46,520 nucleotides of DNA, taken from Flavobacterium sp. (GTDB lineage: Bacteria > Bacteroidota > Bacteroidia > Chitinophagales > Chitinophagaceae). Under the pieces are notes generated by a model. It worked only from the letters and a program-made list of their open reading frames with translations, searched no databases and was not told the origin of the DNA. Each line of letters starts with the position of its first letter. Positions within the stretch are counted from its first letter, which is position 1. Shown here piece after piece: positions 34,993 to 41,942 of this stretch. The translations under genes and the position numbers were made by a program. The stretch is taken from positions 1 to 46,520 of the forward strand of contig JASGCX010000024.1 of assembly GCA_030053925.1 (NCBI GenBank), in the 5' to 3' direction.

Positions 34993-35108
34993 TCAGGATT
35001 GCCATCCCATAAATATTCAAGACCAGTTTGCTTGTTGTAAATGCTAGATAATTCTGCGCCTTTAGGTGTAATGTTTACCTGTAAATGTTGGTTAGTTAAA
35101 GTTACCAT
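34993..35108 (-). pseudogene. 5' fragment of the aldose epimerase gene
   Basis: Repeats the first 116 bp of the epimerase gene starting from its ATG (35108), then runs into pdxA-derived sequence at the junction. It encodes only about 38 residues before losing homology. It is a relic of the duplication. Confidence 0.9.
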
Positions 35109-35403
35109 CAGTAAGAATTTTTTTTGGATGAATAAGCGTATCAAACATGTTCACAATCTTTATCAGGTTACCATCTACTCTGTAAAACATTCGGTTGTGT
35201 TTGGTAATTAAAATGCTTCTTGTATTGGTTTTTCTGTTAGAAGGCTTACCTATAAACGGTTGATGCGCTAAAGTTTCTAACTTCATTTTAAGGGTTTCAA
35301 AAAAGTTATCCATCACTTGTTGCGACCATTCGGCGGCCAAGTAAGCAGTTAATTTCATTACCTTTTTTTCAAATCGCCTTGAGTACGTAAGTCTGTAAGC
35401 CAT
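35092..35403 (-). CDS. RelE/ParE-family toxin, copy 2
   Basis: A 103-residue toxin like copy 1. Its last 56 residues, starting Q-P-F-I-G-K-P-S, are identical, but the first 46 (starting MAYRLTYSRRFEKK) share only scattered positions such as K/R-R-F and L-x-A-Y-L. It overlaps antitoxin 2 by 46 bp, more than copy 1. The frame is intact, so both toxins may be functional with different partner specificity. It is followed by the epimerase remnant. Confidence 0.85.
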   Translation of the reverse strand: MAYRLTYSRRFEKKVMKLTAYLAAEWSQQVMDNFFETLKMKLETLAHQPFIGKPSNRKTNTRSILITKHNRMFYRVDGNLIKIVNMFDTLIHPKKILTDGNFN

Positions 35404-35660
35404 GTGTTCATGTTTCTCAAAAGTTCTTCATGAGTAATCAGCTCGCCTCTTTCTACCTCTTCAATCGATTCTTCTAAATCTTGCAATTGTTCTGGCGTTA
35501 AATAATCTATTGGGTCTCTATCGTCATCGTATTCTGCCACATCTTTTTGCAAAATATAGGTAGCAGCTTCTTCACGCAAAACATTCAATACCTGTGCATC
35601 ATCTATCGCATCAATCATTTGATGCAGTTGCTGTTTTATAGTATCGTTGTTTGCGTTCAT
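35358..35660 (-). CDS. antitoxin of the RelE/ParE pair, copy 2
   Basis: A 100-residue antitoxin: the first 73 residues equal copy 1 but for one change, then a different and longer tail (E-E-L-L-R-N-M-N-T-W-L-T-D-L) ending D-L-K-K-R. The tail is where this antitoxin class is expected to contact its toxin. It lies 35 bp downstream of the pdxA stop, so it is probably cotranscribed with or read through from pdxA. Confidence 0.78.
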   Translation of the reverse strand: MNANNDTIKQQLHQMIDAIDDAQVLNVLREEAATYILQKDVAEYDDDRDPIDYLTPEQLQDLEESIEEVERGELITHEELLRNMNTWLTDLRTQGDLKKR

Positions 35661-35695
35661 AACTAGTTCATCTGTTAAATCTTCAATCAGTGGTT

Positions 35696-36790
35696 TTACG
35701 CTTCAGTCTCTTCTAATCTTTCATCCACACTATTGGCTATAAATTTGGCACTTATTTTCTTTAAAGGATTATGTCTTGCATCAGCATAACCATTTCTGCG
35801 TCTGTAAATATCCACCGCTTCAAAAATAGCTGCCAAAAAAGAACTTGCATCGGCTTTGTCTTTACCAGCAATGTCAAACGCTGTACCATGGTCGGGGCTT
35901 GTGCGCACACCTTCTATACCTGCGGTAAAGTTTACACCTTCACCATAAGCAAGCGATTTAAAAGGTATCAAACCTTGGTCGTGATACATGGCTAGCACAC
36001 CATCAAATTTTTCATGCAAACTTCTTGCAAAAAACGCATCTGCGCTGTAAGGACCAAACGCTAGCATACTATGATTAGCATCTTTTATAGCATATTTTAT
36101 CGCCGTTTCTTCCTCATTACCTATCAAGCCTTCGTCGCCAGCATGAGGGTTTAAGCCCAATACAGCAATTTTCGGTTTTTCTATACCAAAATCTTTCAGC
36201 AAACTATTATTCATAATTTTCAGCTTGCTCAAAATGGCTTCTTTGGTAATGTTTTTAGCTATCTCAGAAACAGGCACATGCTCAGTTACCAAGCCCACAC
36301 GCATGTTATCGGCCACCATAAACATCAACACATCATTCACGCCAAACATCTCTTTTAAGTAAGGTGTATGGCCGCTATGTTTAAACGTGTTTGACTGTAT
36401 ATTTTTCTTGTGAATAGGTGCAGTTACCAAAGCATGAATTTGCTTGTCTTTCAAGGCTTTTGTAGCTTGTTGTAGCGATATTAAAGCGTATTTACCGCCC
36501 AATTCGTTCAGTTGCCCCGGCGAAATAGCCACTTCTTCTTCCCAACAGTTAAACACGTTTACTTGCTTGTGGCTCAACTTGTTCATTTCTTTGGTTGAGT
36601 GATAACTGAAATTAATTTCAGGCAAGCCCTTTCTGTAAAAATTAATGCTTTTATTACTTGCAAACACCACAGGTATGCACACATCTACAATGCGGGGGTC
36701 GCTCAATGCCTTAATAATCAATTCTATACCAATGCCATTCAAATCGCCACTAGTAAATCCTACAATTGGCTTTTGCAATTCGTAATTCAT
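35696..36790 (-). CDS. pdxA: 4-hydroxythreonine-4-phosphate dehydrogenase
   Basis: NAD-dependent, metal-using dehydrogenase of vitamin B6 (pyridoxal phosphate) synthesis; 364 residues, cytosolic. Family features: G-D-L-N-G-I-G near the N terminus, T-A-P-I-H-K, G-H-T-P-Y-L, L-G-L-N-P-H-A-G-D-E-G, Y-H-D-Q-G-L-I-P and R-T-S-P-D-H-G-T-A-F-D-I-A-G. The ATG at 36790 is preferred over the in-frame TTG two codons earlier. Its 3' 264 bp are duplicated as a relic at 34728. Confidence 0.95.
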   Translation of the reverse strand: MNYELQKPIVGFTSGDLNGIGIELIIKALSDPRIVDVCIPVVFASNKSINFYRKGLPEINFSYHSTKEMNKLSHKQVNVFNCWEEEVAISPGQLNELGGKYALISLQQATKALKDKQIHALVTAPIHKKNIQSNTFKHSGHTPYLKEMFGVNDVLMFMVADNMRVGLVTEHVPVSEIAKNITKEAILSKLKIMNNSLLKDFGIEKPKIAVLGLNPHAGDEGLIGNEEETAIKYAIKDANHSMLAFGPYSADAFFARSLHEKFDGVLAMYHDQGLIPFKSLAYGEGVNFTAGIEGVRTSPDHGTAFDIAGKDKADASSFLAAIFEAVDIYRRRNGYADARHNPLKKISAKFIANSVDERLEETEA

Positions 36791-36880
36791 ACACAAAAAG
36801 TTAAAGTGTAAATGTAGGGAAGTTTAAGGGTTTTAAGATGTTTCACGCAAAGAGACAAAGAAGGCAAAGGATGCAACGGT

Positions 36881-36925
36881 TGTCATGCTGAGGTACAGCC
36901 TGTCCCGATTTTCGGGGAAGCATCT
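36881..36925. repeat. dispersed gtcatgctgagg-type repeat
   Basis: tgtcatgctgaggtacagcc then cccgattttcggg and gaagcatct resembles a short palindromic intergenic repeat widespread in Bacteroidota. The inner cccgattttcggg is a small hairpin. No gene lies in 36791-37024. Confidence 0.5.
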
Positions 36926-36965
36926 AACGAAAAAATAAAAATATAGATGAAAGATATCTACAGAT

Positions 36966-36998
36966 ACCAAAAAAGCCTCGCAAAATATGCAAGGCTTT
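36966..36998 (-). terminator. terminator of the HEPN/SecB-like operon
   Basis: On the minus strand aaagccttgca, loop tattt, tgcgaggcttt, then further T: an 11-bp stem with one G-T pair, 27 bp beyond the SecB-like stop codon. Confidence 0.82.
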
Positions 36999-37024
36999 GT
37001 AATGAGATTGTTCTACTAATATAT

Positions 37025-37429
37025 TTAAGACACCTGAAAGTTTACTGTTGGTAACATTATATTACCAAGTGTAGCTTTGCTACACAGGCTATGTATGTGT
37101 TCTCTTATAAAAGGATAAATTATTGCTGGTGCATTTATCTTTTTAAAATCTTCTTCTAAAAGCGGTGGTTCCCCATCTTTTTTGAAAACGCCACAGAATA
37201 TAGTATTAATAGAATATACTGGTTGCTCGTCAATTAAAGCGGTTAATTTTAAATTTAAGTTTACCGCAAACCTATTATCTACAGTTGCACCGGGCTCATT
37301 AACCATATCTATATCATGCCTTAAAGTAGGATTGTTAAAATCAATCGTCATTTCTCTATGAAACTGTTGTTCCATAAGTATAATTTTCTCTACAGTATAA
37401 CCTGCTTTTTGCGTGTCATTATTATCCAT
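37025..37429 (-). CDS. SecB-like chaperone
   Basis: A 134-residue protein with the SecB fold pattern: an N-terminal beta-rich half (F-A-V-N-L-N-L-K-L-T-A at 54-64) and the helix segment A-P-A-I-I-Y-P-F-I-R-E-H-I (100-112) followed by G-N-I-M-L-P-T-V-N-F, matching SecB's P-x-x-x-x-P-y-x-R-e and P-v-N-F. SecB binds unfolded client proteins. Its ATG overlaps the preceding stop by one base (TAATG). SecB copies linked to small two-gene modules are known as chaperones of toxin-antitoxin-chaperone systems; that role here is inference. Confidence 0.75.
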   Translation of the reverse strand: MDNNDTQKAGYTVEKIILMEQQFHREMTIDFNNPTLRHDIDMVNEPGATVDNRFAVNLNLKLTALIDEQPVYSINTIFCGVFKKDGEPPLLEEDFKKINAPAIIYPFIREHIHSLCSKATLGNIMLPTVNFQVS

Positions 37430-37866
37430 TATGCAGCCATTTGATAAAGAGTAGAAGGATTAGATTGATAATATTTGTCTGTATTGGTAGCAGATTTAAT
37501 TGAAAGCTTATGTAATACAAGTACCGCATCTTGCTGTTGAATTGGCAATTTTGTATAACTAAAAATATTCTTCATCTTATCGGTAAACGATATAGCATTA
37601 AAGGTTTTTATTTCTTCACTTATTTCAAGAATTGTATCAACTTGGCTAGTAAATACAATTTCGTCATTAATAAATAGTTCGTTAAACTCTAAACTAATAG
37701 GTATCCATGCATCTAGTAAGGCATCGTTATTATCAAATTCGCTCGCTGGTGTAATTTGTACAATATAGCTACCAATACATTTATCAATACCACATTTAAA
37801 CTCAATATTAGGAAATTGATTAGCTAGGTTAGAAATGCTTTTTTGGATATATTCTTTTGGGTTCAT
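37429..37866 (-). CDS. unknown protein between HEPN and SecB-like genes
   Basis: A 145-residue protein I do not recognise. It starts MNPKEYIQKSISNLANQFPN. A mixed alpha/beta body with W-I-P-I-S-L-E-F-N-E-L-F and a D-T-I-L-E-I-S-E-E-I helix is followed by a probably flexible tail from about residue 125 containing K-Y-Y-Q-S-N-P-S-T-L-Y-Q. No nucleotidyltransferase (MNT) G-S-x-D motif is present, so it is not the usual HEPN partner. Both ends overlap its neighbours by one base (TAATG). Its position would suit an antitoxin; the aromatic tail could be a chaperone-binding segment. Confidence 0.7.
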   Translation of the reverse strand: MNPKEYIQKSISNLANQFPNIEFKCGIDKCIGSYIVQITPASEFDNNDALLDAWIPISLEFNELFINDEIVFTSQVDTILEISEEIKTFNAISFTDKMKNIFSYTKLPIQQQDAVLVLHKLSIKSATNTDKYYQSNPSTLYQMAA

Positions 37867-38279
37867 TATGATGTTTTGAAATTATTTTTTAGAATATTTA
37901 CTAAAGCCTCAGATTTTTTAATAGCAATATCTGCATTTTCAGAAGTTGCTTTTTCGTCGTGATAATCTGCAGAAGTTCTTAATTTTTTCAATTCTTGGAA
38001 GTGCTGTTGAAACCATCTAAAATCAGGTTTATGAATTTTTGCTAAATCAGTAGTTATTAAGTTAAATGCTTGTTTATGAGTAGATTTCTCTGCTACTAAT
38101 GCTCCTGAGTAAAAATGTTCTTTATTATATGGGTCGTTTTTTTTATTAAACAATGTATGCAGCATAAACTGTAAACATGCATAGTATGCTCTATTAATAC
38201 TGGCAGAATAGTCGTAAGATTTTTGCAACGAAATGGCAAGTTTAACACTTTCGTTGTACTTCTCTTTTAAATGAGACAT
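37866..38279 (-). CDS. HEPN-like protein, putative RNase toxin
   Basis: A 137-residue all-helical protein with HEPN-domain features: S-I-N-R-A-Y-Y-A-C-L-Q (27-37) and K-L-R-T-S-A-D-Y-H-D-E-K (99-110). R101 and H107 form an R-x5-H motif, inside the R-x4-6-H pattern of catalytic HEPN RNases. Family members are toxins or effectors of toxin-antitoxin, abortive infection and CRISPR systems. It is the first gene of the three-gene operon, with a -7 box and a palindrome upstream. Activity is inferred from the motif only. Confidence 0.78.
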   Translation of the reverse strand: MSHLKEKYNESVKLAISLQKSYDYSASINRAYYACLQFMLHTLFNKKNDPYNKEHFYSGALVAEKSTHKQAFNLITTDLAKIHKPDFRWFQQHFQELKKLRTSADYHDEKATSENADIAIKKSEALVNILKNNFKTS

Positions 38280-38317
38280 CTAAGGCTTATTACAGTTACA
38301 GATTTTAAAAAGTTATA

Positions 38318-38346
38318 CAAAAATACAACTTTTTAGAATCCAAAAA
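38318..38346 (-). promoter_or_regulatory. promoter of the HEPN operon
   Basis: -7 box TATTTTTG (38318-38325), 38 bp before the ATG; a TTTTTG stretch (38341-38346) 15 bp further upstream could act as the -33 element. The latter overlaps the palindrome at 38342-38374. Confidence 0.55.
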
Positions 38347-38374
38347 CTGTACGAATACTGTTCGTACAGTTTTT
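38342..38374. promoter_or_regulatory. palindrome overlapping the HEPN operon promoter
   Basis: aaaaactgtacgaa, spacer tactg, ttcgtacagttttt: perfect 14-bp arms. No gene ends here on either strand (genes on both sides point away), so a terminator role is unlikely. Its overlap with the putative -33 element suggests an operator. The remainder of 38375-38625 shows nothing I can assign. Confidence 0.65.
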
Positions 38375-38625
38375 ATTGGTAAATTCAATACAGCTTTCAC
38401 ATTATTACAACAGTCTATTTTCTGCAATAGCATTATTTGCTGTGGCCCTTGTACCCTCGAGTTGATTAATTGTTTCTTATTTAGCTATGCAATATTTCTC
38501 GTTCTAAACGCCTAAAATACGGTTTTTAACGGGTAAATAGTTGTTCAGAACCGCATTTTTCTAGTCTCAACTGCCCTTCTCTAAGCCCTTCACAAATCCA
38601 AATTCATAAATCCTAAATCTGCACC

Positions 38626-38633
38626 TACTTTTG
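38626..38633 (+). promoter_or_regulatory. -7 box abutting the ksgA start codon
   Basis: TACTTTTG matches TAnnTTTG and ends 5 bp before the ATG at 38639, so transcription would begin at or next to the start codon (leaderless mRNA). Confidence 0.5.
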
Positions 38634-38638
38634 CCCCA

Positions 38639-39442
38639 ATGCAATACACTCTCAAAAAATCACTCGGGCAACATTTTTTAAAAGATGAGAATATTTGTAA
38701 GCAAATAGTAGCGGCCTTGCAAGCGCACCATTTTTACAACCTAGTAGAAGTAGGGCCTGGTGCTGGCGCTTTAACCAAATACCTACTTCCTATTGATAAC
38801 ATTAACTTTAAAGCAGTAGAATTGGATGATGAAAAAGTGGTGTACCTGCATAAAACCTATCCTGCTATTGCCGGTAAAATTATTAATACCGACTTCTTAA
38901 ATATCAGCGCACCATTTGAAGATAATTTTACCGTAGTGGGCAATTTTCCTTACAATATTTCTTCGCAAATACTGTTTAAAATTCTCAATTGGAAAGACCA
39001 AGTGCCTGTGGTAATTGGCATGTTTCAAAAAGAAGTGGCCATGCGTGTAGCTGCCAAAGAAGGTAGCAAAGTGTATGGCATTATCAGCATTTTAATTCAG
39101 GCTTTTTACGAGGTAGAATACCTGTTTGATGTGCCGCCAGAAAGTTTTAATCCACCACCTAAAATAATGAGTGGTGTAATAAGATTAACTCGCAAGCAAA
39201 CGAGATTTCCTGTAAAAAGCCAAAAAGAATTTATACTGCTGGTAAAAATGGCTTTTAACCAACGTAGAAAAATGCTACGCAATGCGGTAAAAGGTTTGTT
39301 TACTACCGAGGTATTGCAAGACCCATTTTTTAACCAACGTGCAGAACAAATAAGCATTGAAAAATTTGCCGAACTAACGTTTAAAATGAACACAGGTGCG
39401 AAGGTGAATAGCAACACTGATGACGCTGATTTAGCAGATTAA
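38639..39442 (+). CDS. ksgA: 16S rRNA dimethyladenosine transferase
   Basis: AdoMet-dependent enzyme that dimethylates two adjacent adenosines near the 3' end of 16S rRNA during 30S maturation; 267 residues. Features: K-K-S-L-G-Q-H-F-L near the N terminus, E-V-G-P-G-A-G-A-L-T (AdoMet motif I), the catalytic N-F-P-Y-N-I-S-S motif, and V-P-P-E-S-F-N-P-P-P-K. The last nine residues (N-T-D-D-A-D-L-A-D) and the stop are encoded by the left arm of an intergenic inverted repeat, so the tail is probably dispensable. Confidence 0.95.
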   Translation: MQYTLKKSLGQHFLKDENICKQIVAALQAHHFYNLVEVGPGAGALTKYLLPIDNINFKAVELDDEKVVYLHKTYPAIAGKIINTDFLNISAPFEDNFTVVGNFPYNISSQILFKILNWKDQVPVVIGMFQKEVAMRVAAKEGSKVYGIISILIQAFYEVEYLFDVPPESFNPPPKIMSGVIRLTRKQTRFPVKSQKEFILLVKMAFNQRRKMLRNAVKGLFTTEVLQDPFFNQRAEQISIEKFAELTFKMNTGAKVNSNTDDADLAD

Positions 39443-39509
39443 CACAGATTTATTGATAGTCACAAAATCCGTTTAAATCAATAGAATCTGCGTCATCCGT
39501 GTTGCCATC
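39411..39509. repeat. intergenic inverted repeat entering ksgA
   Basis: Left arm gcaacactgatgacgctgat (from 39411) and right arm aatctgcgtcatccgtgttg (from 39485) are complementary at about 19 of 21 positions counting the next base. A related right arm recurs at 40566-40599. The left arm lies within the ksgA coding end. Confidence 0.75.
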
Positions 39510-39532
39510 AAATTTCAAATCATAAACTACAC

Positions 39533-40459
39533 ATGATGAAAGCAATAATTACAGCCAAAGTGCACCCTTATTTGCAAGCAACTTTAAAAAAAAATGGCTA
39601 CGAAGTAACCTATTTACCAGCCATTACTTACGAAGAACTTGGCCCGCTAATAGGCGATATGTCTGGCTTGATAATTACCACAAGGTTAAAAATAGATGCA
39701 CCAATGCTTGATAAAGCACCTAACCTAAAATGGATTGGCAGACTTGGTAGCGGCATGGAACTAATAGATGTGCCTTATGCCGAAGCTAAAGGCATTACTT
39801 GTGTAAGCAGCCCAGAAGGCAATAGAAATGCAGTGGCAGAGCATAATTTGGGCTTTTTACTAAGCTTAATGAATAAGATAAACAGCAGCCACGAAGAAGT
39901 AAAAAAAGGCCTTTGGCTACGTGACGAAAACCGTGCAGATGAATTACTCAACAAAACCGTAGGCATTATTGGCTATGGCAATAATGGCAGCCAGTTTACC
40001 AAACTATTAGCACCATTTGAAGTAACGGTTTTGGCACACGATAAATACAAAACTGGCTTTGGCAATAGCTATGTAAAAGAAGCGAGCCTAAACGAAATAT
40101 TTGAACAAGCCCATGTGGTAAGCATGCATTTGCCATTAACTGCCAAAACAAAGTATTATGCCAATGATGCGTTTTTTAATAGCTTTAAAAAGCAGCCTTA
40201 TTTTTTAACTGCTTGCCGTGGTAAGGTAACAGATACCGATGCGTTAATTACCGCTTTAAAAAATGGCAAGGTAAAAGCCGCCGCATTAGATGTACTAGAA
40301 AATGAAAAATTAAACACCTACAACGATAAAGAAAACCAGCAATTGCAATGGTTACTAGCACAGCCAAACGTAATAGTAACGCCACATATAGCTGGCTATA
40401 GCCACGAAGCTTTCTTTAAAATGGCTAAGGTAGTATTGGATAAATTGGGTATTGTGTAG
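39533..40459 (+). CDS. D-2-hydroxyacid dehydrogenase family protein
   Basis: A 308-residue NAD(P)-dependent oxidoreductase. Rossmann motif I-I-G-Y-G-N-N-G (145-152; the usual G-x-G-x-x-G ends as Y-G-N-N-G). Catalytic triad: R229 (A-C-R-G-K), E256 (D-V-L-E-N-E) and H285 (T-P-H-I-A-G-Y). It could reduce 2-oxoacids or act as a phosphoglycerate-dehydrogenase-like enzyme; the substrate is unresolved and no ACT domain is present. Two adjacent ATG codons (39533 and 39536) are both possible starts. It is flanked on both sides by related intergenic repeats. Confidence 0.87.
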   Translation: MMKAIITAKVHPYLQATLKKNGYEVTYLPAITYEELGPLIGDMSGLIITTRLKIDAPMLDKAPNLKWIGRLGSGMELIDVPYAEAKGITCVSSPEGNRNAVAEHNLGFLLSLMNKINSSHEEVKKGLWLRDENRADELLNKTVGIIGYGNNGSQFTKLLAPFEVTVLAHDKYKTGFGNSYVKEASLNEIFEQAHVVSMHLPLTAKTKYYANDAFFNSFKKQPYFLTACRGKVTDTDALITALKNGKVKAAALDVLENEKLNTYNDKENQQLQWLLAQPNVIVTPHIAGYSHEAFFKMAKVVLDKLGIV

Positions 40460-40477
40460 TATTGATAGTAAGGCTGA

Positions 40478-40600
40478 TGATGCTGTTACGGCTGTTTTTA
40501 ACAGATGAAACAGAGGTTTGATGGCCTTTGAAATAGTTGTTAATGAAGCGAGAAAAATTTGTTTTAATCTGCCAAATCCGTGTCATCTGTGTTGCCATCC
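40478..40600. repeat. second copy of the ksgA-end intergenic repeat
   Basis: Contains degenerate left-arm words (ctgatgatgctg) and a clear right arm ending gtgtcatctgtgttgccatc, related to 39485-39509. It lies between the dehydrogenase stop and the cspA promoter. Confidence 0.6.
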
Positions 40601-40634
40601 AAAAGTTTAATTAGGCTATTCGGGTTTATATGCC

Positions 40635-40642
40635 TATGTTTG
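40635..40642 (+). promoter_or_regulatory. -7 box of the cold-shock gene
   Basis: TATGTTTG matches TAnnTTTG, 29 bp before the ATG. TTAG 20 bp further upstream is a weak -33 candidate. Confidence 0.5.
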
Positions 40643-40671
40643 CATTTCAATTTTAATTTACAATTTTACAA

Positions 40672-40875
40672 ATGGACACAAAAATCACAGGAACTGTAAA
40701 GTTCTTCAACGAAGAGAAAGGATTTGGTTTCATCAAACATGATGATTCAAACAAAGAAACTTTTGTACACGCTAATGGCTTAATCGACCAAATCGAAGCT
40801 AATGACAAAGTACAATTTGACGTGCAAGAAGGCCGTAAAGGTTTGAACGCCGTTAACGTAAAACGTATCGCATAG
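40672..40875 (+). CDS. cspA: cold-shock domain protein
   Basis: A 67-residue single cold-shock domain, an OB-fold RNA/ssDNA chaperone. RNP1 K-G-F-G-F-I (16-21) and RNP2 E-T-F-V-H (29-33) are intact, with the family start T-G-T-V-K-F-F-N. It acts in the cytosol on mRNA structure and translation, in cold or general growth. It is monocistronic, with its own -7 box and a strong terminator (40908-40933). Which csp paralogue it is cannot be told. Confidence 0.95.
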   Translation: MDTKITGTVKFFNEEKGFGFIKHDDSNKETFVHANGLIDQIEANDKVQFDVQEGRKGLNAVNVKRIA

Positions 40876-40907
40876 TAGTAATACTCTATAATACATTTTA
40901 TAAAAAG

Positions 40908-40933
40908 GGCCGTGTTTGTACACGGTCTTTTTT
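40908..40933 (+). terminator. Rho-independent terminator after cspA
   Basis: ggccgtgt, loop ttgt, acacggtc (one G-T pair), then TTTTTT. It lies 33 bp after the stop codon. Confidence 0.9.
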
Positions 40934-40967
40934 ATGCCCATACCGAAAGTGTACAGCCGTACAGCGT

Positions 40968-40975
40968 TATATTTG
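40968..40975 (+). promoter_or_regulatory. -7 box of the PNP gene
   Basis: TATATTTG matches TAnnTTTG, 19 bp before the ATG at 40995, downstream of the cspA terminator. Confidence 0.5.
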
Positions 40976-40994
40976 AAAGATTAAACAAAGACTT

Positions 40995-41816
40995 ATGAGT
41001 GAATTATTGCAACAACTACAAGAAACCGTTACTTACATCAAATCTCAGTTTACCAGCGAAGCCAAAATAGGTATCATTTTAGGCAGTGGATTGGGTAATT
41101 TTTCAACCGAAATTAAAGCCGAAAAAGAAATTGCTTATAGCGATATACCACATTTTCCTGTAAGCACTGTAAAAGGCCATGGTGGCAAATTAATTTTGGG
41201 CGAATTGGGTGGTAAAAAAGTATTGGTAATGAGCGGTCGCTTTCATTTTTACGAAGGCTACAATCCCTTACAAGTTACTTACCCTGTACGTGTGATGAAA
41301 TTATTGGGTGTAGAAACTTTGCTATTATCTAATGCAGCCGGTGGTGTTCATCTTGATTTTAAAGTGGGCGACTTGATGATTATTAACGACCACATTAGCT
41401 TCTTCCAAATTAACCCATTATTGGGACCAAATGATGATAGCTTAGGGCCACGTTTTCCTGATATGAGTGAGCCTTACAGCAAAGCCTTAATTAATAAAGT
41501 ATTGGCTATTGCTAGTGCCAATAATATTAAAGTACACCAAGGTGTGTACACAGGCGTTACCGGCCCTACTTTTGAAACAAGAGCAGAATACCAATTAATT
41601 AAAGCCATTGGTGGCCATGCAGTTGGCATGAGTACAGTACAAGAAACCATTGCAGCAGTGCATTGTGGTATGCAAGTATTTGCCATGAGTGTTATTACCG
41701 ATTTGGGTATTCGTGAAGAAGAAAACATGATTACCCACGAAGAAGTATTACAAGCGGCAAAAGAAGCTGAACCTAAACTAACCTTATTGTTTAAAGAATT
41801 GATTAATCAACTATAA
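40995..41816 (+). CDS. purine-nucleoside phosphorylase (trimeric type)
   Basis: Phosphorolyses (deoxy)guanosine or inosine to base and (deoxy)ribose-1-phosphate in purine salvage; 273 residues, the length of the trimeric PNP class. Features: I-I-L-G-S-G-L-G-N-F near residue 27, V-K-G-H-G-G-K (phosphate-site His), G-R-F-H-F-Y-E-G-Y, N-A-A-G-G, and the base-site stretch T-G-P-T-F-E-T-R-A-E-Y followed by G-M-S-T-V. It works in the same salvage network as the cytidine deaminase at the window start. No truncation is seen. Confidence 0.93.
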   Translation: MSELLQQLQETVTYIKSQFTSEAKIGIILGSGLGNFSTEIKAEKEIAYSDIPHFPVSTVKGHGGKLILGELGGKKVLVMSGRFHFYEGYNPLQVTYPVRVMKLLGVETLLLSNAAGGVHLDFKVGDLMIINDHISFFQINPLLGPNDDSLGPRFPDMSEPYSKALINKVLAIASANNIKVHQGVYTGVTGPTFETRAEYQLIKAIGGHAVGMSTVQETIAAVHCGMQVFAMSVITDLGIREEENMITHEEVLQAAKEAEPKLTLLFKELINQL

Positions 41817-41820
41817 ATAT

Positions 41821-41892
41821 TGAACGGTGAGTGGTGAATAGCTTATAATGAACCAACTTATTTAACTAACTATTCACTGCCCACTGTTCACT
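41821..41892. repeat. imperfect inverted repeat between PNP and porin genes
   Basis: Arms gaacggtgagtggtgaatag and ctattcactgcccactgttc pair with two mismatches across a spacer of about 30 bp. Related ttcac words form the array at the window end. It may double as a weak terminator. Confidence 0.6.
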
Positions 41893-41942
41893 TGTGCCTA
41901 GTCACCACCTTTCTTTTGCGCATATTCTTGTTACTTTGCAGC

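Larger units (their letters stand above)
34993..35961. repeat. 968-bp tandem duplication, unit 2
   Basis: Second copy, 969 bp because of a 1-bp indel: epimerase 5' remnant, toxin 2, antitoxin 2 and the 3' part of the intact pdxA. It is near-identical to unit 1 except for a block at about 35265-35441 and a short cluster in pdxA. Confidence 0.92.

Noticed and set aside
37429-37866. Middle gene of the HEPN operon as an MNT nucleotidyltransferase
   Set aside because: The G-S/T-x-D signature and following acidic residue are absent.
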